In this document: piece by piece, positions 1 to 7,657 of the stretch | Layout of the letters: each line of letters begins with the position of its first letter | Numbering within the stretch: position 1 is the stretch's first letter | DNA from: Alkalimarinus coralli | Lineage (GTDB): Bacteria > Pseudomonadota > Gammaproteobacteria > Pseudomonadales > Oleiphilaceae | Direction: 5' to 3' | DNA length: 64,000 nucleotides | Assembly (NCBI RefSeq): GCF_023650515.1 | Contig: NZ_CP096016.1 | Coordinates: 1,822,001-1,886,000 of the forward strand | Program-made: the position numbers and the translations under genes | The notes under the pieces: generated by a model | Seen by the model: the letters and a program-made list of their open reading frames with translations, nothing else | Told to the model about the DNA's origin: nothing | Databases searched by the model: none

Positions 1-266
1 TCCGGCCTTTTAGTCGCGGCCTCATCAATAGATTGCCACTCTTCCATGTTGCCATAGTGCTTAATAACCGCATGAGGAACCATGCCGAGAATGCGCTCCT
101 TCAGCTCCCGATCAAATCCATTCATCACTGACATGACCGTAATGAGAACCGCTACCCCCAATGTCAACCCGATCATTGACGTTAACGAGATAAAGGAAAT
201 GAAGTGGTTACTTCGCTTTGCGGCTGTATAGCGTAAGCCGATAAATATAGGGTAAGGTCTAAACAT
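1..266 (-). CDS. LolC/LolE-type lipoprotein-release permease, N-terminal part
   Basis: The first 88 codons of a gene that runs off the left edge. The protein is an inner-membrane subunit of the LolCDE ABC transporter, which lifts outer-membrane lipoproteins off the inner membrane and hands them to LolA. The visible part has the family start: a short cytoplasmic stretch with IGLRYTAAKR, a first membrane segment at about residues 24-47, then VMNGFDRELKERILG, which is nearly invariant in LolC and LolE. The following VPHAVI is slightly closer to LolE, but the subtype cannot be settled from this fragment. ATG at 266. A PilZ gene is divergent next door; in Pseudomonas aeruginosa a PilZ gene also borders lolCDE. 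Family call is firm; the subtype is open. Confidence 0.9.
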   Translation of the reverse strand, partial: MFRPYPIFIGLRYTAAKRSNHFISFISLTSMIGLTLGVAVLITVMSVMNGFDRELKERILGMVPHAVIKHYGNMEEWQSIDEAATKRP

Positions 267-394
267 GGCGGAATTAAAACACACATAAATTCAAAACAAT
301 AGACCTTTACTTTTAAAAATAAGTGTTAAACTTTAGTTAGGCGTTATTCGAAAATAACATCCCAGCTAAAATCGTCGATGTTTAACAAATAAGA

Positions 395-426
395 ACTCAC
401 AATTTTAAGCACTCACAATATTAAGA
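395..426. repeat. 16-bp tandem duplication before the PilZ gene
   Basis: ACTCACAATTTTAAGC is followed directly by ACTCACAATATTAAGA, two 16-bp units that differ at two positions. It lies 28 bp before the PilZ start codon, so it may change promoter or leader spacing. It looks like a strand-slippage duplication; no function can be assigned. Confidence 0.6.
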
Positions 427-453
427 ACCAAGAATTTTGCGGTATGAAACACC

Positions 454-1020
454 ATGTCTAACCCACAAGCTATCGAGCGACGACAATTCTATCGGGTAAG
501 TGATAGAGCAATAGTAGACATTAAAAAATTGGACACTATTGATGCTGATGCGGAGTCCCAATTTAGTCTAACTCCGACTTTTTCGGTACTACGGGAGTTT
601 CATCAAGTAGACCTGGAGTCAAAACACCTTCTTCGCCAGATTAGCGACAAGGACAAAAGCCTGGGTTTGTACTTAAAAAGTCTGAACACAAAGCTGGATG
701 CACTCGCAAGAGGCATTGCGCTTAATAATCACTCTATTGACGAGTCCAACCTAACCGATATAAACCTGAGTGAAGGTGGGGTATCTGTTCGCACCACCAA
801 CCCGCTACCTGATAACACCCCCGTCGCCATTCAATTTATTTTATTGCCATCCTTCACTAGCCTCATATTGAAAGGCGTCATTATCAGTAGCGACGATCAA
901 AGCGACGGCCACACCCTCCACGTTAAATTCCATGAACCAGACAAATTCAACCAGCAACTCATCGCCAGGCATATAATCCGAAAGCAGAGTAGAGACAGAA
1001 AAGTTACGAGAATTAACTAG
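454..1020 (+). CDS. PilZ-domain protein with a long insertion
   Basis: A 188-residue soluble protein carrying both c-di-GMP signature motifs of PilZ domains: RRQFYR at residues 9-14 (R9, R10, R14) and NLSEGG at 104-109 (N104, S106, G109). In ordinary PilZ domains these are some 20-30 residues apart; here about 90 residues intervene, including a charged, probably helical stretch (residues 43-90) that could mediate oligomerisation. Binding of c-di-GMP is inferred from the motifs. The target is unknown. No signal peptide or membrane segment. It is divergent from the LolC/E gene, the same neighbourhood as the PilZ gene beside lolCDE in Pseudomonas. Confidence 0.85.
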   Translation: MSNPQAIERRQFYRVSDRAIVDIKKLDTIDADAESQFSLTPTFSVLREFHQVDLESKHLLRQISDKDKSLGLYLKSLNTKLDALARGIALNNHSIDESNLTDINLSEGGVSVRTTNPLPDNTPVAIQFILLPSFTSLILKGVIISSDDQSDGHTLHVKFHEPDKFNQQLIARHIIRKQSRDRKVTRIN

Positions 1021-1129
1021 CCCCCTCCACTATACCGCTATTTCCAGCACAAAAAGTTACACAATGTTTTAGATAGCATCTATTCTGATGTTAGAAGATC
1101 CTATATAAAACGTATACTTAGCTTTATCA

Positions 1130-1147
1130 GTTTGCTAGTAAGCAAAC
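1130..1147. promoter_or_regulatory. inverted repeat upstream of the small periplasmic protein gene
   Basis: GTTTGCT and AGCAAAC form 7-bp arms around a 4-base centre, ending 30 bp before the ATG at 1178. It may be an operator or a leader hairpin; there is no further support. Confidence 0.3.
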
Positions 1148-1177
1148 ATAACAACTTCACATAATAACGAGCATCCC

Positions 1178-1495
1178 ATGAACAAAAAAATTACGCTGAT
1201 TGCGTGCGGAATATTATCAACCTGCCTTTTTTCAATGACTAGCGTTGCAGAAACAATAAAAATCGGCGTGTCCGAACAAGCTTCTGAGAACAAGAGTATT
1301 AACCGGCCACAAGTTGGCATGACGATGGAAAAGGTGAAAGAGTATTTTGGCAACCCTGTCAAAATAAGTGGCCCAACGGGAAAACCTGCTATTTATCAGT
1401 GGAAATATGCTGACTTTACCGTCTATTTTGAGGGAGAATACGTGATACACAGTGTCCTCCACCCTTCAAAAACAGAAAAGAAACAAAATGAGTAA
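1178..1495 (+). CDS. small exported protein with a BamE/SmpA-like repeat
   Basis: A 105-residue protein with a clear Sec signal peptide (MNKK, hydrophobic core, probable cut after SVA at about residue 24) and no lipobox cysteine at the cut site. The mature part contains VGMTMEKVKEYFGNPVKISG and IYQWKYADFTVYFEGEYVIHSVL. This resembles the SmpA/OmlA (BamE) fold, in which a G-M-T-x-x-V-x-x-x-x-G-x-P helix turn precedes two strands. Family membership is inferred from pattern only. Its end overlaps the preferred aguA start by 8 bp, so the two are probably cotranscribed. The link to polyamine metabolism is unknown. Confidence 0.7.
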   Translation: MNKKITLIACGILSTCLFSMTSVAETIKIGVSEQASENKSINRPQVGMTMEKVKEYFGNPVKISGPTGKPAIYQWKYADFTVYFEGEYVIHSVLHPSKTEKKQNE

Positions 1496-2573
1496 CGCTA
1501 AACTCCAACTCCCTCCCGAGTGGACAGATCAAAACGCAGTTTTACTAACATGGCCACACGAAAATACTGATTGGAAGCCTATTCTGGATGAAGTGGAAAC
1601 ACTATATTTCCAATTAGCCAAGGAAATTCTAAAGAGAGAAAGTTTAATTATCAGCTGCGGTGACAGTGAAAAGGTTGATGTTATTAAATCCGTGCTAAGC
1701 AAGCACGCTTTTCATTCGCTGCATGTATCTTATATACCATCCAATGATACATGGGCCAGAGATCATGGCCCTATCACCGTATACCATGAAGAAACGGCCA
1801 GGCTTCTTGACTTCAATTTCAACGCCTGGGGCGGAAAGTTCAGTTTCGAAAAAGACAACCTTATCAACACCCACCTTGCAAAGATAGATGCTTTGCAGCA
1901 ATACCAAGACAGTAAAGTTAATATGGTTTTGGAAGGCGGAGCGATTGAGTCCAACGGAGAAGGCGTGCTACTCACAACAAGTGAGTGTCTTCTGTCACCA
2001 ACCAGAAACCCCGAACTATCTAAATCCCAGATCGAGCATAAGCTAAAAGAGCTGTTAGGTGTAAAGCAGGTTCTGTGGTTAGATCATGGTTACCTTTCTG
2101 GTGACGACACCGATAGCCACATCGACACCCTCGCTCGCTTTTGTGCGCACGACCTCATTTGCTACGTTAAGTGTAATGACAAAAATGACGAGCATTTTGA
2201 AGCACTAAGCAACATGGAAGCGCAACTAATGTCTTTCAGGCAACCAGGGGGAGAACCATATCGTTTAGTCCCGCTCCCGATGGTAGAACCCATTATTGAA
2301 AAAGGAGAGCGATTACCTGCAACCTACGCAAACTTTCTTATTATCAATGGGGCCGTCTTGTTTCCTGTTTACGGTGTAAAACAAGACGAAGAAGCGATAA
2401 AGGCGATACAGCATTGCTTCCCAGACCGGGAAATAATCCCCATCAACTGCAAAACCTTAATAAAACAGCACGGAAGTTTGCATTGTATAACCATGCAAAT
2501 TCCCTCACCTAAACTGAACACGACCCAAATTAGAGCTCAGCAAAAACCTGCTATGGAGATCCCCAACGGATGA
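1488..2573 (+). CDS. aguA: agmatine deiminase
   Basis: Converts agmatine to N-carbamoylputrescine, the first step from agmatine to putrescine in the non-agmatinase route. It is a 361-residue guanidine-group hydrolase of the pentein fold. Family marks include PPEWTDQNAVLLTWP at the N-terminus, DTWARDHGPI, LEGGAIESNGEGVLLTT, the DDTDSHIDTLARF stretch and the catalytic cysteine in HGSLHCITMQIP at about residue 333. The ATG at 1488 is chosen because it gives the usual MSNAKLQLPPEW start; an upstream start at 1452 would add 12 atypical residues and overlap the previous gene more. aguB follows with a 4-bp ATGA overlap, so translation is coupled. Confidence 0.95.
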   Translation: MSNAKLQLPPEWTDQNAVLLTWPHENTDWKPILDEVETLYFQLAKEILKRESLIISCGDSEKVDVIKSVLSKHAFHSLHVSYIPSNDTWARDHGPITVYHEETARLLDFNFNAWGGKFSFEKDNLINTHLAKIDALQQYQDSKVNMVLEGGAIESNGEGVLLTTSECLLSPTRNPELSKSQIEHKLKELLGVKQVLWLDHGYLSGDDTDSHIDTLARFCAHDLICYVKCNDKNDEHFEALSNMEAQLMSFRQPGGEPYRLVPLPMVEPIIEKGERLPATYANFLIINGAVLFPVYGVKQDEEAIKAIQHCFPDREIIPINCKTLIKQHGSLHCITMQIPSPKLNTTQIRAQQKPAMEIPNG

Positions 2574-3493
2574 CCACTACCGCAAAGACGAAACGACTTA
2601 AAGTTGCAGCTATTCAACAACGCTGCTCTAGCGATAAAGATATTAGCCTTAAGTCAACCGAGGAAAAAATTCGACTCGCTAGCGCTGAAGGCGCAAAACT
2701 AGTGGTACTACAAGAACTTCACGCAACACTTTACTTTTGCCAAACAGAAGATGTTAGCGTGTTTGATCTCGCAGAAACGATTCCTGGTTATACCACCGCG
2801 TTTCTGTCCAACTTGGCAAAAGAACTCAATATCGTCATTGTCGCGTCAGTATTCGAGAAAAGAGCCACTGGTATATATCACAATACTGCAGTGGTCATTG
2901 AGACCGACGGAAACATCGCAGGCACTTATAGAAAGATGCATATACCTGACGACCCTGGTTTCTATGAAAAATTTTACTTTACCCCCGGTGATGCGATTAC
3001 CAATGAAGGAGATAGCGGTTTCACTCCTATCTCGACAAGCGTTGGAAAGCTTGGGGTGTTGGTTTGCTGGGATCAATGGTATCCAGAAGCTGCTCGTTTA
3101 ATGGCACTGTCTGGCGCAGAGATATTGATATACCCAACGGCTATTGGGTGGGACGTAAACGATGATAAAGACGAGCAGGCACGCCAGTTAGATGCGTGGG
3201 TTACCGTACAACGAGGCCATTCGGTCGCGAATAACCTCCCTATTATTACGCCAAACAGAGTGGGCGTCGAAAAAGACCCTTCCGGGCAATCAGAAGGTAT
3301 TCAGTTTTGGGGAAACAGCTTTATTACCGGCCCACAAGGAGAGGTACTTAACCGCGCCAGTTCAGACAATGAAGATGTACTGATTGCAGATATCGATATG
3401 GACCGCTCTGAGAATGTTAGGCGGATATGGCCATATTTTCGAGACAGAAGAGTCGATGCTTATGCTCAAATAACGCGTCGGTATATAGACTGA
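2570..3493 (+). CDS. aguB: N-carbamoylputrescine amidase
   Basis: Hydrolyses N-carbamoylputrescine to putrescine, CO2 and ammonia, finishing the agmatine route started by AguA. It is a 307-residue nitrilase-superfamily enzyme with the Glu-Lys-Cys triad visible: E49 in VVLQELHA, K122 in YRKMHIPDDPG, C166 in VLVCWDQWYPEAAR. The sequences PDDPGFYEKFYFTPGD and QRGHSVANNLP are typical of the AguB branch rather than other nitrilases. Its ATG overlaps the aguA stop codon by 4 bp, so AguA and AguB are probably made in step. Confidence 0.96.
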   Translation: MTTTAKTKRLKVAAIQQRCSSDKDISLKSTEEKIRLASAEGAKLVVLQELHATLYFCQTEDVSVFDLAETIPGYTTAFLSNLAKELNIVIVASVFEKRATGIYHNTAVVIETDGNIAGTYRKMHIPDDPGFYEKFYFTPGDAITNEGDSGFTPISTSVGKLGVLVCWDQWYPEAARLMALSGAEILIYPTAIGWDVNDDKDEQARQLDAWVTVQRGHSVANNLPIITPNRVGVEKDPSGQSEGIQFWGNSFITGPQGEVLNRASSDNEDVLIADIDMDRSENVRRIWPYFRDRRVDAYAQITRRYID

Positions 3494-3536
3494 AGCCCCA
3501 GACTAAACGCCCATCCTTTAAGAAATAGGGACAACC

Positions 3537-4442
3537 ATGTCTAATCCACTAAAACAAACGATAGACACACTTAACACGGTACTGCTTGGAAAAAGTCATC
3601 AAGTAAAACTTGCGCTTACTTGCTTACTGGCAAAAGGCCATCTTCTAATCGAAGATATACCCGGACTTGGCAAAACCACACTGTCTCATGCACTCGCAAG
3701 CTGCCTTGGCCTAAGCTACAACAGAATTCAGTTTACCAGTGACCTTTTGCCGTCTGATCTACTGGGTATCAATATATTCGACAAGAACAAGGCCGAGTTT
3801 GTTTTTCACCCTGGCCCCGTTTTTTCTCAAATAGTGCTTGCAGACGAAATAAACAGAGCGACCCCTAAAGCACAGAGCGCTCTTTTAGAAGCAATGGAGG
3901 AGCGCCAGGTTACGATTGAAGGTGTAACCAGGTCGTTACCACTTCCCTTCTTTGTTATAGCTACCCAAAACCCTCTAGAGCAGTCTGGAACATACCCGCT
4001 TCCAGAATCACAACTCGACCGTTTTCTAATGAGAATTAGTCTAGGCTACCCGGCTCCTCAATCAGAAAAAGAGTTACTCCTCGGCGTAGACCGAAGGGAT
4101 ATAATCAAAACCCTGTCGACGCTGCTAACATATGACTCGCTGGTTGAGCTCCAGACAAAAGTTGACAGCATTACTGCTACAGAACCGTTAATTGATTATA
4201 TACAGCGAATAATTCTATATACTCGGGAAAACGCACCTTACGGTCAAGGGCTGTCTCCCAGAGGCGGACTAGCGTTACTTAAGGCGTCAAAGGCATGGGC
4301 CCTAGTCGAAGGGCGAAATAGCGTATTACCGGATGATGTTCAAGCCGTTCTGCCCAGTGTCGTTGAGCATAGACTCGGTTCTAATAGCTCAATAAGCCAA
4401 GCCGCATCAAATAAAATTATTCAAACTGTTGATATTTTCTAA
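3537..4442 (+). CDS. MoxR-family AAA+ ATPase
   Basis: A 301-residue AAA+ protein of the MoxR class, chaperone-like ATPases that help mature or activate metal- or VWA-containing complexes. Walker A is IPGLGKTT (about 41-48) and Walker B is VLADEIN (100-106). QSALLEAMEERQVTIEG, the sensor-1 ATQNP and the sensor-2 SPRGGLALLKASKAWA are all present, so it should be active. MoxR genes normally precede DUF58, VWA or transglutaminase genes; here the next gene is trxB on the same strand, with no such partner between or after. It starts 43 bp after aguB and may be in the same transcript. Substrate unknown. Confidence 0.9.
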   Translation: MSNPLKQTIDTLNTVLLGKSHQVKLALTCLLAKGHLLIEDIPGLGKTTLSHALASCLGLSYNRIQFTSDLLPSDLLGINIFDKNKAEFVFHPGPVFSQIVLADEINRATPKAQSALLEAMEERQVTIEGVTRSLPLPFFVIATQNPLEQSGTYPLPESQLDRFLMRISLGYPAPQSEKELLLGVDRRDIIKTLSTLLTYDSLVELQTKVDSITATEPLIDYIQRIILYTRENAPYGQGLSPRGGLALLKASKAWALVEGRNSVLPDDVQAVLPSVVEHRLGSNSSISQAASNKIIQTVDIF

Positions 4443-4602
4443 TATAGAACCCATCTAATAGCATTAGCTTGAGAACAGTTTAGTTTCAAGCCCATGGCAA
4501 TGGCACACAGGTTATGTCCAAGCAGCGACTACTTTGACGCGAATGGCCACGATCATTTATTATCGCACCACCTGCTAGACCAACATTACTCGGAGAAGAT
4601 AG

Positions 4603-5559
<957 letters not shown>

Positions 5560-5620
5560 ACCGGGTTTCAAGTGCTTTGACTTTAAGTAGCCAGGTTTAA
5601 CGTACTTGGGCTTTAAGTGC

Positions 5621-5657
5621 ATAGTCAGAGGGAGATAAATAATCTCTTTCTGACTAT
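5621..5657 (+). terminator. terminator hairpin after trxB
   Basis: ATAGTCAGA and TCTGACTAT pair perfectly; inside them GGGAGAT pairs with ATCTCTT using two G-T pairs, giving a 16-bp stem with a 5-base loop. A T-rich run (CAGGCTTTTATTT) follows. It lies between trxB and aat. Confidence 0.75.
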
Positions 5658-5708
5658 CAGGCTTTTATTTATACAAGACCAGCTCTTGTAATATAGATCG
5701 CAACATTT

Positions 5709-6437
5709 ATGTCTCATATTCCCTGGCTAACAAGTTCTCTTGAGTTCCCTGATCCCTCTACCGCCTTGACCGACCCGGATGGTTTGTTGGCAGCGGGTGG
5801 AGACCTTTCTCCAAGCCGTATCATTAAAGCCTACAAAAAAGGAATATTCCCCTGGTTTAGCGACGATCAACCAATACTTTGGTGGTCACCTAATCCTCGC
5901 TGCGTCATTTTTCCCAAGAAAGTCCACATATCCAGAAGCCTTAGAAAAAAACTTAACAAGCAAAGCTTTACCGTTACGTTCGATAAGGATTTTCCGGCCG
6001 TTATTCAATGCTGCTCAGACTCACGTAGCGAAGAAGCCGGAACCTGGATTACAGAAGACATGCTCGAGGCATACATTGCCTTACACCAACGAGGCGTCGC
6101 TCATTCAGTAGAAGTATGGCAAGAGGGCCAGCTAATTGGCGGTCTTTATGGGCTTAGCATCGGCCGGTGTTTTTTTGGAGAGTCTATGTTTTCATATGCC
6201 ACCGACGCATCAAAAATTGCGTTTGTCTATCTATGTAAGCAGCTAGATAGCTGGGGCTACAGTATCATTGATTGCCAGGTTCAAAACCCACACCTACTGA
6301 CCCTTGGTGCAGAAACTATTCAACGCACGGAATTTCAAACTATACTAGATAACAACGTTAATGCTCACCCTGCTCAACACAAATGGGCATTTGATTGGGA
6401 GTGGCCAAGAAATACGGGTGCAAGTGATCAAAAATAG
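5709..6437 (+). CDS. aat: leucyl/phenylalanyl-tRNA--protein transferase
   Basis: Adds leucine or phenylalanine from charged tRNA to proteins that start with arginine or lysine, creating the bacterial N-degron read by ClpS. The 242-residue length fits. The family is clear from GLLAAGGDLSP, AYKKGIFPWFSDDQPILWWSPNPRCVI near the N-terminus, then GTWITEDMLEAY, VEVWQEGQLIGGLYG, FFGESMFS and DCQVQNPHLLTLGAE. Its partner bpt follows, and clpS and clpA lie 4 kb on, so the pathway is clustered. The stop codon sits inside a 22-bp-period tandem duplication. Confidence 0.96.
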   Translation: MSHIPWLTSSLEFPDPSTALTDPDGLLAAGGDLSPSRIIKAYKKGIFPWFSDDQPILWWSPNPRCVIFPKKVHISRSLRKKLNKQSFTVTFDKDFPAVIQCCSDSRSEEAGTWITEDMLEAYIALHQRGVAHSVEVWQEGQLIGGLYGLSIGRCFFGESMFSYATDASKIAFVYLCKQLDSWGYSIIDCQVQNPHLLTLGAETIQRTEFQTILDNNVNAHPAQHKWAFDWEWPRNTGASDQK

Positions 6438-6462
6438 TGGTTCAAGTGGTCTAAAATAGTGA
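6421..6462. repeat. tandem duplication spanning the aat stop codon
   Basis: A 20-base unit at 6421-6440 recurs at 6443-6462 with three differences and a 22-bp period. The first copy holds the aat stop codon (TAG at 6435-6437) and the second contains another possible stop. It lengthens the gap to bpt and looks like a slippage event. Confidence 0.65.
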
Positions 6463-6474
6463 GAGTGGTTTACT

Positions 6475-7197
6475 GTGTCTAGCCTTCAAACACTTATTTT
6501 CTATGCAACGCCAGAACATGACTGCAGTTACCTTGAAGGAAAAAAGGCAACAACCATGTTCGTAGACCCCAGGGCAAAGATCAATAAAGATCTATACTCC
6601 AAGCTGTCAGTGCTTGGTTTTAGGCGAAGTGGAAACCACTACTATCGGCCGCATTGCGGGCAATGCCAAGAGTGTATCCCAATCAGGCTCCCGGTAAATA
6701 GCTTTACACCAAGTCGCAATCAAAAGAGAAACCTAAAGAAAAATATCGGCATCGAAACATCAATAACCCCCCCGGAATTTTACCAGAAGCATTACGACCT
6801 TTATGAGAAATATATTATTGCACGGCATTCGGACGGAGATATGTATCCGCCCAATGAAGAGCAATATCGATCCTTTTTAGTGGAATGCAACCCGGGAACA
6901 TTTTTTCTGGAATTTAAATATAAGGGCGAATTGATTGGTGTGTCCGTCATTGATGAGCTGATTGATGGCCTTTCATCGGTCTATACATACTTTGACCCAG
7001 CGTCGTCAGATAGAAGTTTGGGCGTTTTTTCAATTTTATGGCAGATTGAAGAGTGTAAACGCCGCGCTCTAAATCATCTCTATCTGGGCTACTGGATCAA
7101 AAACTGCCGTAAAATGGAGTATAAAACACTCTATAAGCCCGTCGAATTCTTAATAAATGGCCAGTGGACTCTCTATAACCCTGATAAAACCATTTAA
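6475..7197 (+). CDS. bpt: aspartate/glutamate leucyltransferase
   Basis: Transfers leucine to proteins with N-terminal aspartate or glutamate, the second branch of the bacterial N-end rule. It is 240 residues, related to eukaryotic arginyltransferase. Marks include the cysteines of GHYYRPHCGQCQECIPIR-like sequence (here NHYYRPHCGQCQECIP), ARHSDGDMYPP, VYTYFDP and LYLGYWIKNCRKMEYKTLYKP-type C-terminus. The start is GTG at 6475, the first plausible codon after the aat-proximal repeat. The older name is ate. Cotranscription with aat is likely because only 37 bp separate them. Confidence 0.95.
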   Translation: MSSLQTLIFYATPEHDCSYLEGKKATTMFVDPRAKINKDLYSKLSVLGFRRSGNHYYRPHCGQCQECIPIRLPVNSFTPSRNQKRNLKKNIGIETSITPPEFYQKHYDLYEKYIIARHSDGDMYPPNEEQYRSFLVECNPGTFFLEFKYKGELIGVSVIDELIDGLSSVYTYFDPASSDRSLGVFSILWQIEECKRRALNHLYLGYWIKNCRKMEYKTLYKPVEFLINGQWTLYNPDKTI

Positions 7198-7206
7198 TCA
7201 ACAAAT

Positions 7207-7238
7207 ATTTTGCCAATTCAATCTAATTCAGGCAAAAT
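7207..7238 (+). terminator. possible terminator after bpt
   Basis: ATTTTGCC and GGCAAAAT form perfect 8-bp arms with a 16-base loop, 10 bp after the bpt stop, followed by GTCGCTCTTTTC. The T-run is weak, so it may be partial. A second short hairpin (TGGTC/GACCA, 7257-7271) lies between it and infA. Confidence 0.45.
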
Positions 7239-7309
7239 GTCGCTCTTTTCAGGCCGTGGTCAATTAGACCATTGCTTCTGACCGAATTGTTGAACGAGGT
7301 TTTTGCTTA

Positions 7310-7528
7310 ATGGCGAAGGAAGACGTGATCGAAATGGAAGGGACAATTGTCGATACCCTTCCAAACACCATGTTTCGTGTAGAACTGGAAAACGGCCACA
7401 TCGTAACGGCTCACATTTCCGGCAAGATGAGAAAGAACTATATTCGAATCCTGACTGGCGACAAAGTGAAAGTAGAACTAACGCCTTACGATCTGAGTAA
7501 AGGCCGTATAGTATACAGAGCGCGTTAA
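7310..7528 (+). CDS. infA: translation initiation factor IF-1
   Basis: 72 residues, the exact usual length. It binds the A site of the 30S subunit during initiation. The S1/OB-fold sequence is essentially canonical: [28 protein letters not shown], then [16 protein letters not shown] and [16 protein letters not shown]. The ATG at 7310 gives the standard MAKED start. A clear terminator follows. Placement between bpt and clpA is the same as in Pseudomonas and Escherichia relatives. Confidence 0.98.
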   Translation: MAKEDVIEMEGTIVDTLPNTMFRVELENGHIVTAHISGKMRKNYIRILTGDKVKVELTPYDLSKGRIVYRAR

Positions 7529-7598
7529 TACCTAGACGTTAAGATCTGAATACATTAGTACGAAAACCGTGTTCAATTAATTTTAACGGTTAGAATTA

Positions 7599-7626
7599 AA
7601 AAGGGTGCGTTCGCACCCTTTTCTTT
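7599..7626. terminator. terminator between infA and clpA
   Basis: AAAAGGGTGCG and CGCACCCTTTT form a strong stem with a tiny loop, followed by TCTTTT. The A-run on the left gives a T-run on the opposite strand, so it can serve infA and the converging clpA. Confidence 0.85.
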
Positions 7627-7657
7627 TATCTACTTTTTTGCCTGATCTATATAGAAG

